From the NCBI RefSeq assembly GCF_001998965.1, contig NZ_MLHJ01000013.1, positions 1-64,000 on the forward strand: 64,000 nt of DNA. Direction: 5' to 3'. The stretch comes from Rodentibacter rarus. GTDB taxonomy: Bacteria; Pseudomonadota; Gammaproteobacteria; Enterobacterales; Pasteurellaceae. The stretch's first letter is position 1. Each line of letters begins with the position of its first letter. A program made the position numbers and the translations under genes. Positions 31,958 through 42,716 of this stretch are shown here, one piece after another. Below the pieces are notes generated by a model that saw only the letters and a list, made by a program, of their open reading frames with translations, searched no databases and was not told the DNA's origin.

Positions 31958-33037
31958 TTAATTAATACCTAATGTATTTTTTAAATTTTCTCTGTAAACA
32001 TTTAGATCATCATATGTATCGCACTTAGATTCATATATATTAACTACAGCTTTAATTAACAAACCTCTAATTTTATTAAGTTCTTTAATTATATCCTCAG
32101 ATTTTCCCTCATGTAATTCAAACAAAGTTTTTCCATTATGAATCACTTCCGTTCTATATTCTTTAGACATTTTCCTGAAGAAATCACTTAATTTATTATA
32201 CTCACTTATATCTCTAGATATAAATGGTAATATTTTACTCTTAGCTTTCTGAAAATTAATATAATCCTTAGATGCCAATGTTTCAAAAGCACTCATTAGA
32301 AATATAAATGAAGCTTCAAGGCTAGGCATATATAACACTTCATTTATTTTATGCAAGATATTCCGACAAAGAGATGCTATCTCATCATACCTATTTCCAA
32401 AAATTATATTGTAATATATATTATTATAACTTATACCATAATTATCTTCATTATCATCTAGATCATCCAGATTTATTCCAATTCCTTTCTGTGGGATATG
32501 ATAGATATTATCTGACATTACTTGTTTAGCTTCTTTATTATTAATATAATAAAACCTTCTAAACCCATCATTAGTTAACCCTGGCATTAATGGCAATTGT
32601 AATCTATCATTAAACCCTATTCCTGAATAGAAAATAATGAAATCTAAAACAGGATTTACTTTATTGCAAATATTACTAACATCTAAGTCATTAATATCTG
32701 AAGACTCATACTTATAAGTTTTATCTAAAATATTTTTTATAAGATTATCTTCATTTAATTCAAAAATACAAAAAGTAGTATTTATAGCATTTTTATGATC
32801 CCTAAATAAATCTAAATCCAATAGCGGAAAATCTCTCAAATAAAATTTTTTATCCTCTACAAGAGATAAATAACCTATTTTATATTTTTTATGTTCTTCT
32901 GTTAAAAAATCAGAAACATCTATTTGAACGTTTAAATCATGATATGATTTAAATGATATTAGAGAAAAATTAGAAATCAGAAGGGGTTTCTCCGCAGTGA
33001 GGTTTGCAATTGGAACTATAAATATTTTTCTGTTCAT
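31958..33037 (-). CDS. orphan protein with HEPN-like C terminus
   Basis: A 359-residue protein of unknown function in unusually AT-rich DNA (about a quarter G+C by eye). No signal peptide or membrane span is evident. The C-terminal third is helical, with FIFLMSAFETLAS and later YRTEVIHNGK, an R-x4-H motif (about Arg295, His300) as in HEPN ribonucleases and ApeA-like defence proteins. The start MNRKIFIVPIANL is the likely one; the frame is open 17 codons further up but the Shine-Dalgarno is weak at both. It sits in the valS-holC gap. An antiphage role is plausible but inferred. Confidence 0.62.
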   Translation of the reverse strand: MNRKIFIVPIANLTAEKPLLISNFSLISFKSYHDLNVQIDVSDFLTEEHKKYKIGYLSLVEDKKFYLRDFPLLDLDLFRDHKNAINTTFCIFELNEDNLIKNILDKTYKYESSDINDLDVSNICNKVNPVLDFIIFYSGIGFNDRLQLPLMPGLTNDGFRRFYYINNKEAKQVMSDNIYHIPQKGIGINLDDLDDNEDNYGISYNNIYYNIIFGNRYDEIASLCRNILHKINEVLYMPSLEASFIFLMSAFETLASKDYINFQKAKSKILPFISRDISEYNKLSDFFRKMSKEYRTEVIHNGKTLFELHEGKSEDIIKELNKIRGLLIKAVVNIYESKCDTYDDLNVYRENLKNTLGIN

Positions 33038-33216
33038 GTACAATTTTCTTTTTTTAATACAAAATTTTAAGATATAATCTACGGTCATCCAATGATGCTC
33101 GCTATCTTCAGCAAAAAGAGACTAAAGGAGATTTGTCTAACACAATAACAAAGTAAAATGTTATTTTGTATACCCATCATTAGAAACTCACTCAATTACT
33201 TTTACACGAGCAATAT

Positions 33217-33399
33217 TTATATTTCCATCGCAATATGATCCGAATCAATCACTTCTTCGTGTCCATCAGGATAATGACGCACGATATTGCCATTAGGGCG
33301 GCGGAAAGTCAGCACTTCACGCTTTTTCTTATCTTCCATCCATGCTTTGAACACAATATGTAACTGGCGTTGTCTTTCTAAAACTTCCTCTTTCGTCAT
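33217..33399 (-). CDS. small conserved-looking protein, function unknown
   Basis: A 60-residue charged protein (TKEEVLERQRQLHIVFKAW, then RRPNGNIVRHYPDGHEEVI). It ends eight bases after the lipoprotein gene and reads in the same direction, so it is probably cotranscribed from it. Composition matches neighbouring core genes rather than the AT-rich gene downstream. I recognise no family. The 180 bp between this gene and the HEPN-like gene show nothing identifiable. Confidence 0.6.
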   Translation of the reverse strand: MTKEEVLERQRQLHIVFKAWMEDKKKREVLTFRRPNGNIVRHYPDGHEEVIDSDHIAMEI

Positions 33400-33406
33400 T
33401 TTTCCC

Positions 33407-33943
33407 CTACCGATTCAACCGAATCTCATTTTTTACCCGCTCAATTTCTAAAAACAAACGGCGTTCTTCTTGGCGGCAGAAGCTGTTTTCGCCTAATTTG
33501 GCGGCTTCGGCGGTGCAGCGAATTTGTTGATATTGGGATTCAAGGACTTTCAATAAGGCTTTTTGTTCTTTCAAATAGCGATTTTCTGTTTTGCGCGGTT
33601 TTACCGAAGAACGCTCCACTTTTTCCGCTGTTGCGTTTTCCTCAACATTAGAGGAAATATTCGATTTTTCAACCGCACTTTCCACGTTCTCTGCACTATT
33701 GCTCTCCACCTTTTCAACGGCATTTTTCACGTCCTCGTTTTGTGAAACGGTCGAAATCATTTCATCTTTAGTCGGCTCAGAAATCGGCATTTTTTCCGGC
33801 ATTAGCTCAACCTTATTTTCAGCGTTTTCGGAAAGTGCGGTCACTTTTTCCGGTGTTTTTACATCCTGATTATCACAAGCCGCTAAGGTTAAGACGCTTG
33901 CGCCCACTAAAAGCGATAAAGCAAATCTCATCGTATTTTTCAT
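33407..33943 (-). CDS. coiled-coil lipoprotein, function unknown
   Basis: A 178-residue protein with a lipoprotein signal (MRFALSLLVGASVLTLAACDN, lipobox LAAC). The middle is a low-complexity Glu/Ser/Val/Asn-rich stretch (about 30-110). The C-terminal part is a charged helix (YLKEQKALLKVLESQYQQI, then CRQEERRLFLEIERVKNEIR). Methionines at 1 and 5 are both possible starts. It lies 21 bp downstream of holC. Envelope role unknown. Confidence 0.75.
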   Translation of the reverse strand: MKNTMRFALSLLVGASVLTLAACDNQDVKTPEKVTALSENAENKVELMPEKMPISEPTKDEMISTVSQNEDVKNAVEKVESNSAENVESAVEKSNISSNVEENATAEKVERSSVKPRKTENRYLKEQKALLKVLESQYQQIRCTAEAAKLGENSFCRQEERRLFLEIERVKNEIRLNR

Positions 33944-33964
33944 ATTGACTCCCTGTGGTTTTAT

Positions 33965-34402
33965 TTAAGTTTGTGCATTTTCAGTGGAAAGCTGCCAACC
34001 TTGTATACGGAGTTGTTTATAACGTTCCCGTGCCTGCGCCTTGGGCATTTCTTCCACCGGTACAAAATCAATCAGCTGAATGAAACTATGGCTAAATTCT
34101 GGCACGGTTTGTTGCAAGTTAATGAGCAAATCCCGTTGCTGCGCATTGCGTTTTCCTTTCCATGAAATTTCAATCGGTGTGGGATATTGCGTGGCTTCAC
34201 CGGATAAATTATGGGGCACAAATTCATCGGGGTCCCGTTGCCAAAGCGCTTCATCAATATCAAGCGCCTGTTGCTCTGTTTCGCAGGCAATCAAAATTCG
34301 TTTTCCCAATCGCCAAGCGGAAGCCGCCAAATTGCAGGCAAGCTGTTCAACTGAAAGCGGAGTTTGCTCCGTTAAAATGTAAAATTGTGCATTTTTCGCC
34401 AT
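33965..34402 (-). CDS. holC: DNA polymerase III chi subunit HolC
   Basis: Chi links the clamp loader to SSB at the replication fork and, in E. coli, also binds YoaA, whose gene is in this window. The 145-residue protein opens MAKNAQFYILTEQ, as in the family, with LGKRILIACETEQQA and LWQRDPDEFVPH. The ATG is preferred over a GTG three codons earlier; GAGGTGG lies upstream. In most gamma-proteobacteria valS follows directly; here three genes intervene. Confidence 0.93.
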   Translation of the reverse strand: MAKNAQFYILTEQTPLSVEQLACNLAASAWRLGKRILIACETEQQALDIDEALWQRDPDEFVPHNLSGEATQYPTPIEISWKGKRNAQQRDLLINLQQTVPEFSHSFIQLIDFVPVEEMPKAQARERYKQLRIQGWQLSTENAQT

Positions 34403-34544
34403 GCCTGCCACCTCAAAGTTACCTTAAATTCACCAAGCTATAAACTTGCGGATTTTACCGAAAAAGAGAGAAAAAATAAATGGTTAAATCGCCCTTGAGG
34501 AAATCCTAAAAAAGGAAAGTAAAAATTGCAGTATAATGTAGCCA

Positions 34545-34727
34545 ATGCACGATTTTCATTTTTCACGCCATACAAGCCATATGGCGTTAATTTATCTGAG
34601 CCACTTTGTGGTTCTCCACAGCCCTAAAAGGGCTGGGATTGCACGGCTCGTACAAGGTGAAAATTTGTTTGTGCAACTGCTACATAATGTCGAAAAATTG
34701 GTAAAAAACCGACCGCACTTTTTATGA
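34545..34727 (+). repeat. degenerate dispersed repeat, copy B
   Basis: This part of the 427-bp holC-fumC gap contains the most complete copy of a repeat also seen near 0.1 and 61.16 kb. Its open frame of 60 codons includes ARLVQGENLFVQLLHNVEK. A small hairpin AGCCCTAAAAGGGCT lies at 34620-34634. It may be a decayed or tiny gene; the frame has no good Shine-Dalgarno, so I list it as a repeat, not as a CDS. Confidence 0.5.
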
Positions 34728-34738
34728 TCTATATCACA
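34723..34738 (+). promoter_or_regulatory. CRP-like site upstream of fumC
   Basis: TATGATCTATATCACA closely matches the CRP consensus TGTGATCTAGATCACA (two differences). It lies about 100 bp before the fumC start, consistent with activation of a TCA-cycle gene. The site also has some FNR-like features. Inference from sequence only. Confidence 0.55.
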
Positions 34739-34838
34739 AAACCGGGTTTTCGTATTTTTGTTACATTCCATTCATACCTCCGAAGTGTTAAAATCACACC
34801 GTTTTTTAGTTTCATTCTAACGATATAGGAGTATCACA

Positions 34839-36233
34839 ATGGCATTTCGTATTGAAAAAGACACCATGGGTGAAGTTCAAGTTCCTGCCGATAAATATTG
34901 GGCTGCGCAGACTGAACGTTCACGCAATAACTTTAAAATTGGGCCTGAAGCCTCGATGCCGGCTGAAATTATTGAGGCCTTTGGTTATTTGAAAAAAGCT
35001 GCTGCCTTTGCGAACCACGATTTAGGCGTATTGCCCGCTGAAAAACGCGATTTAATCGCCCAAGCCTGCGATGAAATCCTTGCTCACAAATTAGATGATC
35101 AATTCCCGCTTGTAATTTGGCAAACCGGATCCGGTACCCAATCCAATATGAATGTGAATGAAGTAGTCGCAAATCGTGCCCATGTGTTAAATGGCGGAAA
35201 ATTAGGTGAAAAATCCATTATTCACCCAAACGATGATGTCAATAAATCCCAATCTTCTAATGATACTTTCCCTACGGCAATGCACATTGCCGCCTATAAA
35301 AAAGTGGTGGAGCACACTATTCCTTGTGTTGAACGCTTACAAAAGACCTTTGCGTCAAAATCTGAAGCGTTCAAAGATGTGGTGAAAATTGGTCGTACCC
35401 ATTTAATGGATGCGACCCCCCTCACCTTAGGTCAAGAATTTTCAGCCTATGCCACACAATTAGATTTTGGCTTGCGTGCATTAAAAAATACCCTTCCTCA
35501 TTTGAGCCAATTGGCTCTTGGTGGCACCGCAGTCGGAACAGGATTAAACACGCCAAAAGGCTATGATGTGAAGGTGGCGGATTACATTGCCAAATTTACA
35601 GGGCTTCCGTTTGTCACCGCTGATAATAAATTTGAAGCATTAGCGGCGCATGATGCGATTGTGGAAACCCACGGTGCATTACGTCAACTAGCCATGAGTT
35701 TGTTCAAAATCGCAAACGACATTCGCTTATTAGCCTCCGGCCCTCGTTCCGGTATCGGTGAAATTTTAATCCCTGAAAATGAACCGGGTTCTTCCATTAT
35801 GCCGGGTAAAGTAAATCCAACCCAATGTGAAGCGATGACGATGGTTTGTGCACAAGTGTTCGGTAACGATACCACTATTGCCTTTGTCGGCTCACAAGGT
35901 CATTTCCAATTAAACGTGTTTAATCCGGTGATGATTGCTAATTTCCTCCAATCGGCACAATTATTAGGTGACGCTTGTGTTTCCTTTGATGAACATTGTG
36001 CGGTAGGTATTGAGCCGAATTACCCACGCATTAAACAACAACTTGAAAATTCATTGATGTTGGTCACCGCACTGAATACGCATATCGGTTACGAAAATGC
36101 GGCAAAAATTGCCAAAACCGCCCATAAAAACGGCACAACCTTACGTGAAGAAGCGATTAATCTTGGCTTGGTGTCAGCGGAAGATTTTGACAAATGGGTA
36201 CGCCCTGAAGATATGGTGGGCAGTTTAAAATAA
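34839..36233 (+). CDS. fumC: class II fumarate hydratase FumC
   Basis: Oxygen-stable, iron-free fumarase converting fumarate and malate. The 464-residue protein has [32 protein letters not shown] and the superfamily signature [13 protein letters not shown]. Length matches E. coli FumC (467). Ribosome-binding site is AGGAG seven bases upstream. Monocistronic, with its own terminator. Confidence 0.97.
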   Translation: MAFRIEKDTMGEVQVPADKYWAAQTERSRNNFKIGPEASMPAEIIEAFGYLKKAAAFANHDLGVLPAEKRDLIAQACDEILAHKLDDQFPLVIWQTGSGTQSNMNVNEVVANRAHVLNGGKLGEKSIIHPNDDVNKSQSSNDTFPTAMHIAAYKKVVEHTIPCVERLQKTFASKSEAFKDVVKIGRTHLMDATPLTLGQEFSAYATQLDFGLRALKNTLPHLSQLALGGTAVGTGLNTPKGYDVKVADYIAKFTGLPFVTADNKFEALAAHDAIVETHGALRQLAMSLFKIANDIRLLASGPRSGIGEILIPENEPGSSIMPGKVNPTQCEAMTMVCAQVFGNDTTIAFVGSQGHFQLNVFNPVMIANFLQSAQLLGDACVSFDEHCAVGIEPNYPRIKQQLENSLMLVTALNTHIGYENAAKIAKTAHKNGTTLREEAINLGLVSAEDFDKWVRPEDMVGSLK

Positions 36234-36257
36234 ACTTACCCATAAAATAACGGTTAG

Positions 36258-36282
36258 AGGCGGGGAAACTCCCGCCTTTTTT
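36258..36282 (+). terminator. fumC terminator
   Basis: AGGCGGG, loop GAAACT and CCCGCCT are followed by five Ts. It lies 25 bp after the fumC stop. Confidence 0.9.
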
Positions 36283-36439
36283 ATCGTGAATGAAAATAAA
36301 AATAAGCTCACCACAGAGAGTACAAATAGAGTACAGCAAGCGGAGCTCGCTGTATCATTGAAATTTTAGTTTGCTCTATTTGAGATTTTAAAGGGGCTTT
36401 TGTTATAATTCGTGCCTTGCTGAACCGTGAAAGAACAAT

Positions 36440-37042
36440 ATGAAAATGAAATCCCTTTTCGTGACAATTTTAGCTTTTTTTTCAACCGCACTTTCTGCTC
36501 ATTGGCTACCGGTCGGTTACGCTGAATATACTTGGGGACCTTTCCATGTATATAGTGTCGGGCTTTTTTCTGAAAATGGTTCATACCAAGAACATCAATC
36601 TCCGCTGATGTTTTCCATCAAATATGAAAAACCCATTGAAGGCAAAAATTTTGCGATCACTCTCATAAAAGAAATGGAGGCGCAGCAACTCAGTGCTGAT
36701 GACACCAATGCGTGGTTGAAAAAAATGCAGGAAATTTTCCCTGATTTTTCACCCAATGATCTTTTAAATTTCGTAGCATTGGAAAATAAAGGTTATTTTA
36801 TTGCCAACGATACCGTGTTAAATCACGAATTTGATGCCAAATTCACTCAAGCCTTCATTGATATTTGGCTTTCCCCAAAAAGTAGCTTTGTGAAATTGCA
36901 ACCGAAATTATTAGGTAAAGAAAAGAGCGGTCAAAATCGTCAAGAATTTCAATATCAACCGGCGAGCGAACCCTTTGATGAAGAAAATACCATGCCGGAA
37001 TTACCACCGAACTACGACCCTCAAAATAATTTAAACGGATAA
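36440..37042 (+). CDS. secreted chalcone isomerase-like protein
   Basis: A 200-residue protein with a signal peptide (MKMKSLFVTILAFFSTALSAH). The mature region resembles bacterial chalcone isomerase-like (CHIL, Chalcone_3) domains: FSIKYEKPIEGKNFAIT, WLKKMQEIFPDFSPND, and FTQAFIDIWLSPKSSF followed by a LLG ending. These periplasmic proteins have no established reaction; plant-type isomerase activity should not be assumed. The C-terminal 40 residues are polar and proline-rich. It stands alone between two terminators. Confidence 0.75.
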   Translation: MKMKSLFVTILAFFSTALSAHWLPVGYAEYTWGPFHVYSVGLFSENGSYQEHQSPLMFSIKYEKPIEGKNFAITLIKEMEAQQLSADDTNAWLKKMQEIFPDFSPNDLLNFVALENKGYFIANDTVLNHEFDAKFTQAFIDIWLSPKSSFVKLQPKLLGKEKSGQNRQEFQYQPASEPFDEENTMPELPPNYDPQNNLNG

Positions 37043-37046
37043 AACC

Positions 37047-37076
37047 AAAAGGCGAACAGATTGTCTGTTCGCCTTT
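37047..37076. terminator. terminator between 36.4-kb gene and rimK
   Basis: AAAGGCGAACAGA and TCTGTTCGCCTTT form a 13-bp perfect stem with a short loop between convergent genes. Confidence 0.85.
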
Positions 37077-37079
37077 CTC

Positions 37080-37976
37080 TTATGATTGCACCATTTTTTC
37101 CAAATAGAGCATGATCTGCAATGCAATATCCACTCTACTAGTTTTCTCGATCATTTCCAATCCCGGACTGGCATTAACTTCCAACACCAATAAACCGCCC
37201 TTAGAGCGAATAAGATCCACGCCCGAAACCACAAGCCCCAAGGCTTTTGTGGCTCTAACCGCCAACTGTTTTTCTTCCTCCGTTAAAAGAACAGGTTGTG
37301 CGCTGCCACCACGATGAAAATTGGCACGAAACTCTCCTTCTTGTCCAATGCGTTGCATACTGGCGATAACCTTATCTCCCACCACAAAACAACGAATATC
37401 TTCGCCGGTGGCTTCCTCCACAAAGTCTTGCAGCAATACCGGCACATTCGCTTGTTTTAACGTTTCCAAAATACTGACCGCACTTTGTGGCTTTTCCGCC
37501 AACATCACCCCAATCCCTTGGGAGCCATTTAAGGTTTTGATAATTAAAGGAAAATCCATTTTCTGAATAACCATCTTAGGATCAGTCTCAACTCCTGATA
37601 ATTGACTATTGGGTACTGCAATACCCTGTTCTCGCAAAATTTGTAAACTTTCCCATTTATCACGCGCCATTAAAAATGCCCTTTCCTTATTCAAACAATA
37701 GATACCTTTTGCTTGGAAATGGCGTAATACGGCACAGCCCATTTTGGTACTTGCCGTGCCAAAACGGGGTAATACCGCATCATAATTGGGCAAAAGATAG
37801 GGCGCGCCGTCTTTTGGCTGATAATAAACGTCAAAGTGCGGTGAATTTTCCATGAGTTTTAGAATACAACGATTCGGATCCAATATATCCATCTCGTGTC
37901 CGCATTGTATGGCAGCCTCTTTCAGACGTTGGCAGCTATATAAACGAGGCTCACGGCAAAGCATTAATAATTTCAT
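37080..37976 (-). CDS. rimK: ATP-grasp ligase RimK
   Basis: Adds glutamates to the C terminus of ribosomal protein S6 in E. coli. The 298-residue protein has the ATP-grasp features: [15 protein letters not shown] (nucleotide loop), [21 protein letters not shown], and the Mg-binding [15 protein letters not shown]. The start at [10 protein letters not shown] is chosen; a TTG four codons earlier is open. Divergent from grxA, an arrangement also seen in related genomes. Confidence 0.93.
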   Translation of the reverse strand: MKLLMLCREPRLYSCQRLKEAAIQCGHEMDILDPNRCILKLMENSPHFDVYYQPKDGAPYLLPNYDAVLPRFGTASTKMGCAVLRHFQAKGIYCLNKERAFLMARDKWESLQILREQGIAVPNSQLSGVETDPKMVIQKMDFPLIIKTLNGSQGIGVMLAEKPQSAVSILETLKQANVPVLLQDFVEEATGEDIRCFVVGDKVIASMQRIGQEGEFRANFHRGGSAQPVLLTEEEKQLAVRATKALGLVVSGVDLIRSKGGLLVLEVNASPGLEMIEKTSRVDIALQIMLYLEKMVQS

Positions 37977-38100
37977 AGGACGTTCCAAACTAAATATTGC
38001 GATACATTATACCAATCATAGCAATCCTGAAAAACGGTTTATGGAACACCAAAAAAAGAGTAAAATCACCGAGATTTAACATTAACAAGAGGAAAAATTT

Positions 38101-38364
38101 ATGTTTGTTGTTATTTTCGGTCGCCCAGGCTGCCCATATTGCGTCCGTGCAAAAAATCTTGCTGAAAAATTAAAAGGTGAAGTGGCTGATTTCGATTACC
38201 GTTATGTGGATATTCATGCAGAAGGCATTACGAAAGAAGATTTATCCAAATCCGTAGGAAAACCGGTTGAGACCGTACCACAAATCTTCATTGATGAAAA
38301 ACCAATTGGCGGTTGTACTGATTTTGAAGCATTAATGAAAGAACAATTTGGTGTAGTCGCTTAG
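38101..38364 (+). CDS. grxA: glutaredoxin 1 GrxA
   Basis: Dithiol glutaredoxin that uses glutathione to reduce protein disulfides and ribonucleotide reductase. The 87-residue protein has the CPYC active site in FGRPGCPYCVRAKN, TVPQIFIDEKPIGGCTDF, and the normal length. AAGAGGAAAAA precedes the ATG. Monocistronic. Confidence 0.96.
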   Translation: MFVVIFGRPGCPYCVRAKNLAEKLKGEVADFDYRYVDIHAEGITKEDLSKSVGKPVETVPQIFIDEKPIGGCTDFEALMKEQFGVVA

Positions 38365-38467
38365 GTTTCCATCCCTATATTTTCTTGAAAGTGCGGTCAA
38401 TTTTTGAAGAATTTAAGGCTTAAAATTGATCTACACTTCAAAAAAAGTTTGACTTCACTTCATTTGG

Positions 38468-38504
38468 GGGCTAAGTTCTGTACTAGACAGGGCTTAGCCT
38501 TTTT
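38468..38504 (+). terminator. hairpin in the grxA-icd gap
   Basis: GGCTAAG (38469-38475) pairs with CTTAGCC (38493-38499), with an inner TCTGT/ACAG(A) pairing, followed by TTTTTATTTTC. It probably ends grxA transcription although it lies 104 bp past the stop. The rest of the 373-bp gap holds one uptake signal and the presumed icd promoter; I see no gene in it. Confidence 0.65.
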
Positions 38505-38737
38505 ATTTTCACTTGAAGAGAACCAAGCAATATCACCGGTTTTCCTTCAATTTAGAAACGCATCAACATTAAGTCTGTCTTTCATTATGCTAAATAATAT
38601 CAACCTAGAAATTATTTATATCCGGTTATATTTTTGTAAAGATATTGTTATTTGGCGTGTATAAGGATTATACTTGGTCTCAGTTGAGGAAAATTTATCC
38701 TCAATGAATCTCTAACTCAAATCGATGAGGTGACATT

Positions 38738-39985
38738 ATGCAACACAAAGTAGTAACCATTAACGGTCAAGCTATTACACTTAATCAAGACGGCTCCCTC
38801 AATGTACCCAATCATCCGGTCATTCCATTTATTGAAGGTGATGGCATCGGTGTAGATGTTACGCCTGCGATGCGTTTAGTCATTGATGCAGCAGTATTAA
38901 AAGCTTATGGGGAAACACGTAAAATTGATTGGTTGGAAATTTATGCCGGCGAAAAAGCCAACCAAGTTTATGGTGAAAATACCTGGTTACCAAAGGATAC
39001 ATTAAATGCCATTAAGCAATATCACGTTGCGATTAAAGGTCCATTGATGACCCCGGTGGGCGGAGGTATTCGTTCATTAAATGTTGCGATGCGACAAGAA
39101 TTGGATTTGTATAACTGCTTGCGTCCGGTTCGTTATTATGATGGTACACCAAGCCCGGTCAAACACCCTGAATTTGTTGATATGGTCATTTTCCGTGAAA
39201 ATTCGGAAGATATTTATGCCGGCGTGGAATGGCAAGCCGGATCCGCAGAAGCGGATAAAGTCATTGCATTTTTACGTAATGAAATGGGGGTGAAAAAAAT
39301 TCGTTTCACAGAGCAATGCGGTATTGGCATTAAGCCGGTCTCAAAAGAGGGGACGCAGCGCCTAGTACGTTCCGCATTACAATATGTGATTGATAATGAT
39401 CGCCGCTCACTCACTTTAGTGCATAAAGGTAATATTATGAAATTTACCGAAGGGGCATTTAAAGAATGGGGGTATCAAGTCGCACAGGAGTTGGGGGCTG
39501 AAATGATTGATAATGGTCCTTGGCACAAATTGAAAAACCCAAAAACCGGACGGGAAATTATCATAAAAGACTGTATTGCCGATGCATTTTTACAGGAAGT
39601 GCTGTTACACCCTAAAGATTACGATGTGATTGCGACCTTGAATCTGAACGGTGACTATATCTCCGATGCTCTGGCGGCTCAAGTTGGCGGTATTGGTATT
39701 TCACCCGGTGCCAATATTGGCATAGAAGCAGCAATTTTTGAAGCCACTCATGGCACCGCACCTAAAATTGCAGGGCAAAATAAAGCCAATCCGAGTTCCA
39801 TTATTTTGAGCGGTGAAATGATGCTACGCCATTTGGGTTGGACGGAAGCGGCTGATTTAGTCGTAAAAGCGGTAGCGAAAACCATTGCTAATAAAACCGT
39901 CACCTCGGATTTAGCCGAAACATTGGAAAATGCGACATTGCGTTCTACTACAGAGTTCGCCCAAGATATTGTGAACAATATGTAA
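38738..39985 (+). CDS. icd: NADP-dependent isocitrate dehydrogenase Icd
   Basis: Oxidises isocitrate to 2-oxoglutarate. The 415-residue protein matches enteric Icd (416): [15 protein letters not shown], the substrate and phosphorylatable serine loop [30 protein letters not shown], and [20 protein letters not shown] strong GAGGTGAC site precedes the ATG. First gene of an icd-acnB-gltA group. Confidence 0.97.
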   Translation: MQHKVVTINGQAITLNQDGSLNVPNHPVIPFIEGDGIGVDVTPAMRLVIDAAVLKAYGETRKIDWLEIYAGEKANQVYGENTWLPKDTLNAIKQYHVAIKGPLMTPVGGGIRSLNVAMRQELDLYNCLRPVRYYDGTPSPVKHPEFVDMVIFRENSEDIYAGVEWQAGSAEADKVIAFLRNEMGVKKIRFTEQCGIGIKPVSKEGTQRLVRSALQYVIDNDRRSLTLVHKGNIMKFTEGAFKEWGYQVAQELGAEMIDNGPWHKLKNPKTGREIIIKDCIADAFLQEVLLHPKDYDVIATLNLNGDYISDALAAQVGGIGISPGANIGIEAAIFEATHGTAPKIAGQNKANPSSIILSGEMMLRHLGWTEAADLVVKAVAKTIANKTVTSDLAETLENATLRSTTEFAQDIVNNM

Positions 39986-40079
39986 AACAATTTATTTTTT
40001 ATTGTTTTTCTATGATGATGAATTTACTGAATCTTTACTTATTACTCTCTATTATTTTTCATTCAGACGGAGATCGCCT

Positions 40080-42683
40080 ATGTCGTTTTTAACTGAATAC
40101 CAAACTCACGTTACCCAACGGGCAGCTCAAGGGGTCGTACCCCTTCCACTCAATGCTCAGCAAACTGTAGAATTGGTCGAGCTACTAAAAAACCCACCGC
40201 CAGAAAATCAAAATCTATTAGTTGAATTATTTGAAAGTCGCATTCCCACAGGCGTTGATGAAGCTGCCTATGTAAAAGCGGCTTTTTTATCAGATTTAGT
40301 TAAGGGAGAAACCCAATCACCATTGATTTCGCCCCAAAAAGCTGTGCAATTATTAGGTACAATGCAGGGTGGTTATAATATCGAACCGCTAATTGACACG
40401 CTAGACATTGACAAACTCGCTCCATTGGCTGTAGAGGCTTTATCTCACACCTTATTAATGTTTGATAATTTCTACGATGTTGCTCAAAAAGCCAAACAGG
40501 GAAATCCTTATGCCAAACAGATTTTACAATCTTGGTCTGATGCCGAGTGGTTTCTATCTCGACCTCAATTAGCTGAAAAATTAACCTATACCGTATTTAA
40601 AGTCTCCGGTGAAACCAATACGGATGATCTGTCACCGGCACAAGATGCCTGGTCACGTCCTGATATCCCCTTACATGCATTGGCAATGTTAAAAAATCCA
40701 AGAGAAGGGATCGAACCTGATGAAGCAGGTATTATTGGTCCAATGAGACAAATTGAATCATTAAAACAAAAAGGTTTTCCATTGGTTTATGTCGGTGATG
40801 TGGTAGGAACGGGATCTTCCCGAAAATCTGCCGCTAATTCAGTGCTATGGTTAATGGGCGAAGATATGCCTTATATTCCAAATAAACGCACCGGAGGCAT
40901 TGTGCTTGGCGGCAAAATTGCACCGATTTTCTTTAATACAATGGAAGATGCAGGCGCGCTCCCCATTGAGCTTGATGTAAGCCGGCTTAATATGGGGGAT
41001 GTGATCGATATTTACCCTTATGCAGGTAAAGTGTGCAAACACAATACAGACGAGGTGCTGTCAACCTTTAAGCTTAAAACGGATGTATTACTTGATGAAG
41101 TGAGAGCGGGTGGGCGCATTCCATTGATCATCGGGCGAGGCTTAACTCACAAGGCTCGAGTAGAGTTAGGATTACCGGAAAACGATATTTTTGCCAAACC
41201 ACAAGTCTCTAATGAAAATAATAAGGGCTTTACCCTTGCCCAAAAAATCGTAGGGCGAGCCTGCGGAGTAACGGGTATTCGAGCCGGACAGTATTGCGAA
41301 CCGAGAATGACCAGTGTTGGTTCACAAGATACTACGGGACCAATGACTCGTGATGAATTAAAAGATTTAGCCTGCTTAGGTTTCTCTGCTGATTTAGTGA
41401 TGCAATCATTTTGCCATACAGCTGCTTATCCAAAACCGGTAGATGTGATAACTCACCATTCCTTACCAGATTTCATTATGAATCGAGGCGGCGTTTCATT
41501 ACGTCCCGGTGATGGCGTGATCCATTCTTGGTTAAATCGTATGTTATTGCCGGATACCGTAGGTACTGGAGGAGATTCTCATACCCGTTTTCCAATTGGT
41601 ATATCCTTTCCTGCGGGTTCCGGATTAGTGGCATTTGCCGCAGCCACAGGCGTTATGCCATTGGATATGCCTGAGTCCGTACTTATTCGTTTCACCGGAA
41701 CAATGCAACCGGGCATTACACTACGGGATTTAGTTCACGCTATCCCTTATTATGCAATTCAACAAGGTCTCCTCACTGTAGAAAAGGCTGGCAAAAAGAA
41801 TATTTTCTCTGGAAAAATCCTCGAAATTGAAGGACTGGAACACCTAAAAGTTGAACAAGCCTTTGAAATTTCTGATGCCTCAGCGGAACGCTCCGCTGCT
41901 GCTTGTAGCATAAAACTCAATAAAGAACCGATTATTGAATACCTCAATTCTAATATTGTGCTACTGAAATGGATGATCGCTGAAGGTTATGGCGATAAAA
42001 CAACGCTTGAGCGCCGAATTAAAGCAATGCAAGATTGGCTCGCTAATCCACAATTGTTGGAAGCGGATAAAGATGCAGAGTATGCAGCAATCATTGAAAT
42101 TAATCTCAACGACATCAAAGAGCCTATTGTATGTGCGCCAAATGATCCTGATGATGCCCGCCTCTTATCAGAGGTACAGGGTGATAAAGTCGATGAAGTC
42201 TTTATTGGTTCTTGTATGACGAATATCGGGCATTTCCGTGCTGCCGGTAAATTACTCAATCAACACCAAGGAATGATTCCAACCCGCCTATGGGTTGTAC
42301 CGCCAACCAAAATGGATGCGAACCTATTAAGTGATGAAGGCTACTTCAGTATTTACGGCAAAAGTGGTGCGCGCATTGAAGTACCGGGTTGTTCACTTTG
42401 TATGGGTAATCAGGCACGAGTGGCAGATGGTGCAACAGTCGTTTCCACCTCCACCCGTAACTTCCCAAATCGAATGGGTAAAGGAGCATTTGTTTATCTC
42501 GCCTCAGCAGAACTTTCCGCTGTTTGTGCCTTACTGGGTCGCATTCCAACACCGGAAGAATATTTGCAATATGTGCAAAGTCTTGAAGTGGATAAAGACG
42601 ATACCTATCGCTATATGAATTTCGATCAAATCGACCACTATTCTAACAAAGTTAACGGTTTAATTTTCCAAACAGCAGTATAA
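40080..42683 (+). CDS. acnB: aconitate hydratase B AcnB
   Basis: Citrate to isocitrate via a 4Fe-4S cluster. The 867-residue protein is of the AcnB type, with the HEAT-like N-terminal domain ([13 protein letters not shown]) and swivelling domain ahead of the core. Cluster-binding cysteines are in [16 protein letters not shown] and [12 protein letters not shown]. The start at [13 protein letters not shown] matches E. coli and has GGAG upstream; 26 open codons before it are not family-like. 94 bp from icd, 33 bp before gltA. Confidence 0.96.
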   Translation: MSFLTEYQTHVTQRAAQGVVPLPLNAQQTVELVELLKNPPPENQNLLVELFESRIPTGVDEAAYVKAAFLSDLVKGETQSPLISPQKAVQLLGTMQGGYNIEPLIDTLDIDKLAPLAVEALSHTLLMFDNFYDVAQKAKQGNPYAKQILQSWSDAEWFLSRPQLAEKLTYTVFKVSGETNTDDLSPAQDAWSRPDIPLHALAMLKNPREGIEPDEAGIIGPMRQIESLKQKGFPLVYVGDVVGTGSSRKSAANSVLWLMGEDMPYIPNKRTGGIVLGGKIAPIFFNTMEDAGALPIELDVSRLNMGDVIDIYPYAGKVCKHNTDEVLSTFKLKTDVLLDEVRAGGRIPLIIGRGLTHKARVELGLPENDIFAKPQVSNENNKGFTLAQKIVGRACGVTGIRAGQYCEPRMTSVGSQDTTGPMTRDELKDLACLGFSADLVMQSFCHTAAYPKPVDVITHHSLPDFIMNRGGVSLRPGDGVIHSWLNRMLLPDTVGTGGDSHTRFPIGISFPAGSGLVAFAAATGVMPLDMPESVLIRFTGTMQPGITLRDLVHAIPYYAIQQGLLTVEKAGKKNIFSGKILEIEGLEHLKVEQAFEISDASAERSAAACSIKLNKEPIIEYLNSNIVLLKWMIAEGYGDKTTLERRIKAMQDWLANPQLLEADKDAEYAAIIEINLNDIKEPIVCAPNDPDDARLLSEVQGDKVDEVFIGSCMTNIGHFRAAGKLLNQHQGMIPTRLWVVPPTKMDANLLSDEGYFSIYGKSGARIEVPGCSLCMGNQARVADGATVVSTSTRNFPNRMGKGAFVYLASAELSAVCALLGRIPTPEEYLQYVQSLEVDKDDTYRYMNFDQIDHYSNKVNGLIFQTAV

Positions 42684-42716
42684 CTGCAAACACAAACGTA
42701 AATAAGGAGACTTAAT

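Noticed and set aside
33038-33139. Upstream extension of the HEPN-like frame (SLFAEDSEHHW, then MTVDYILKF)
   Set aside because: It is open but has no start with a ribosome-binding site. It could be a fragment of a former neighbour, but I cannot name it.
34545-34727. 60-codon frame in the holC-fumC gap as a protein-coding gene
   Set aside because: No Shine-Dalgarno is visible, and the degenerate copies elsewhere are broken, so I annotated it as a repeat.
36320-36355. TACAGCAAGCGGAGCTCGCT hairpin between fumC and the next gene
   Set aside because: The stem is imperfect, lacks a T run, and I found no second copy in the window.
38461-38504. GGGGGCTAAGTTCTGTACTA hairpin resembles an IS1016-type end (CTGTACTAGACA versus CTGTACTGGATA)
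   Set aside because: The match is short and lies inside a self-complementary stem followed by a T run, so a terminator explains it better.
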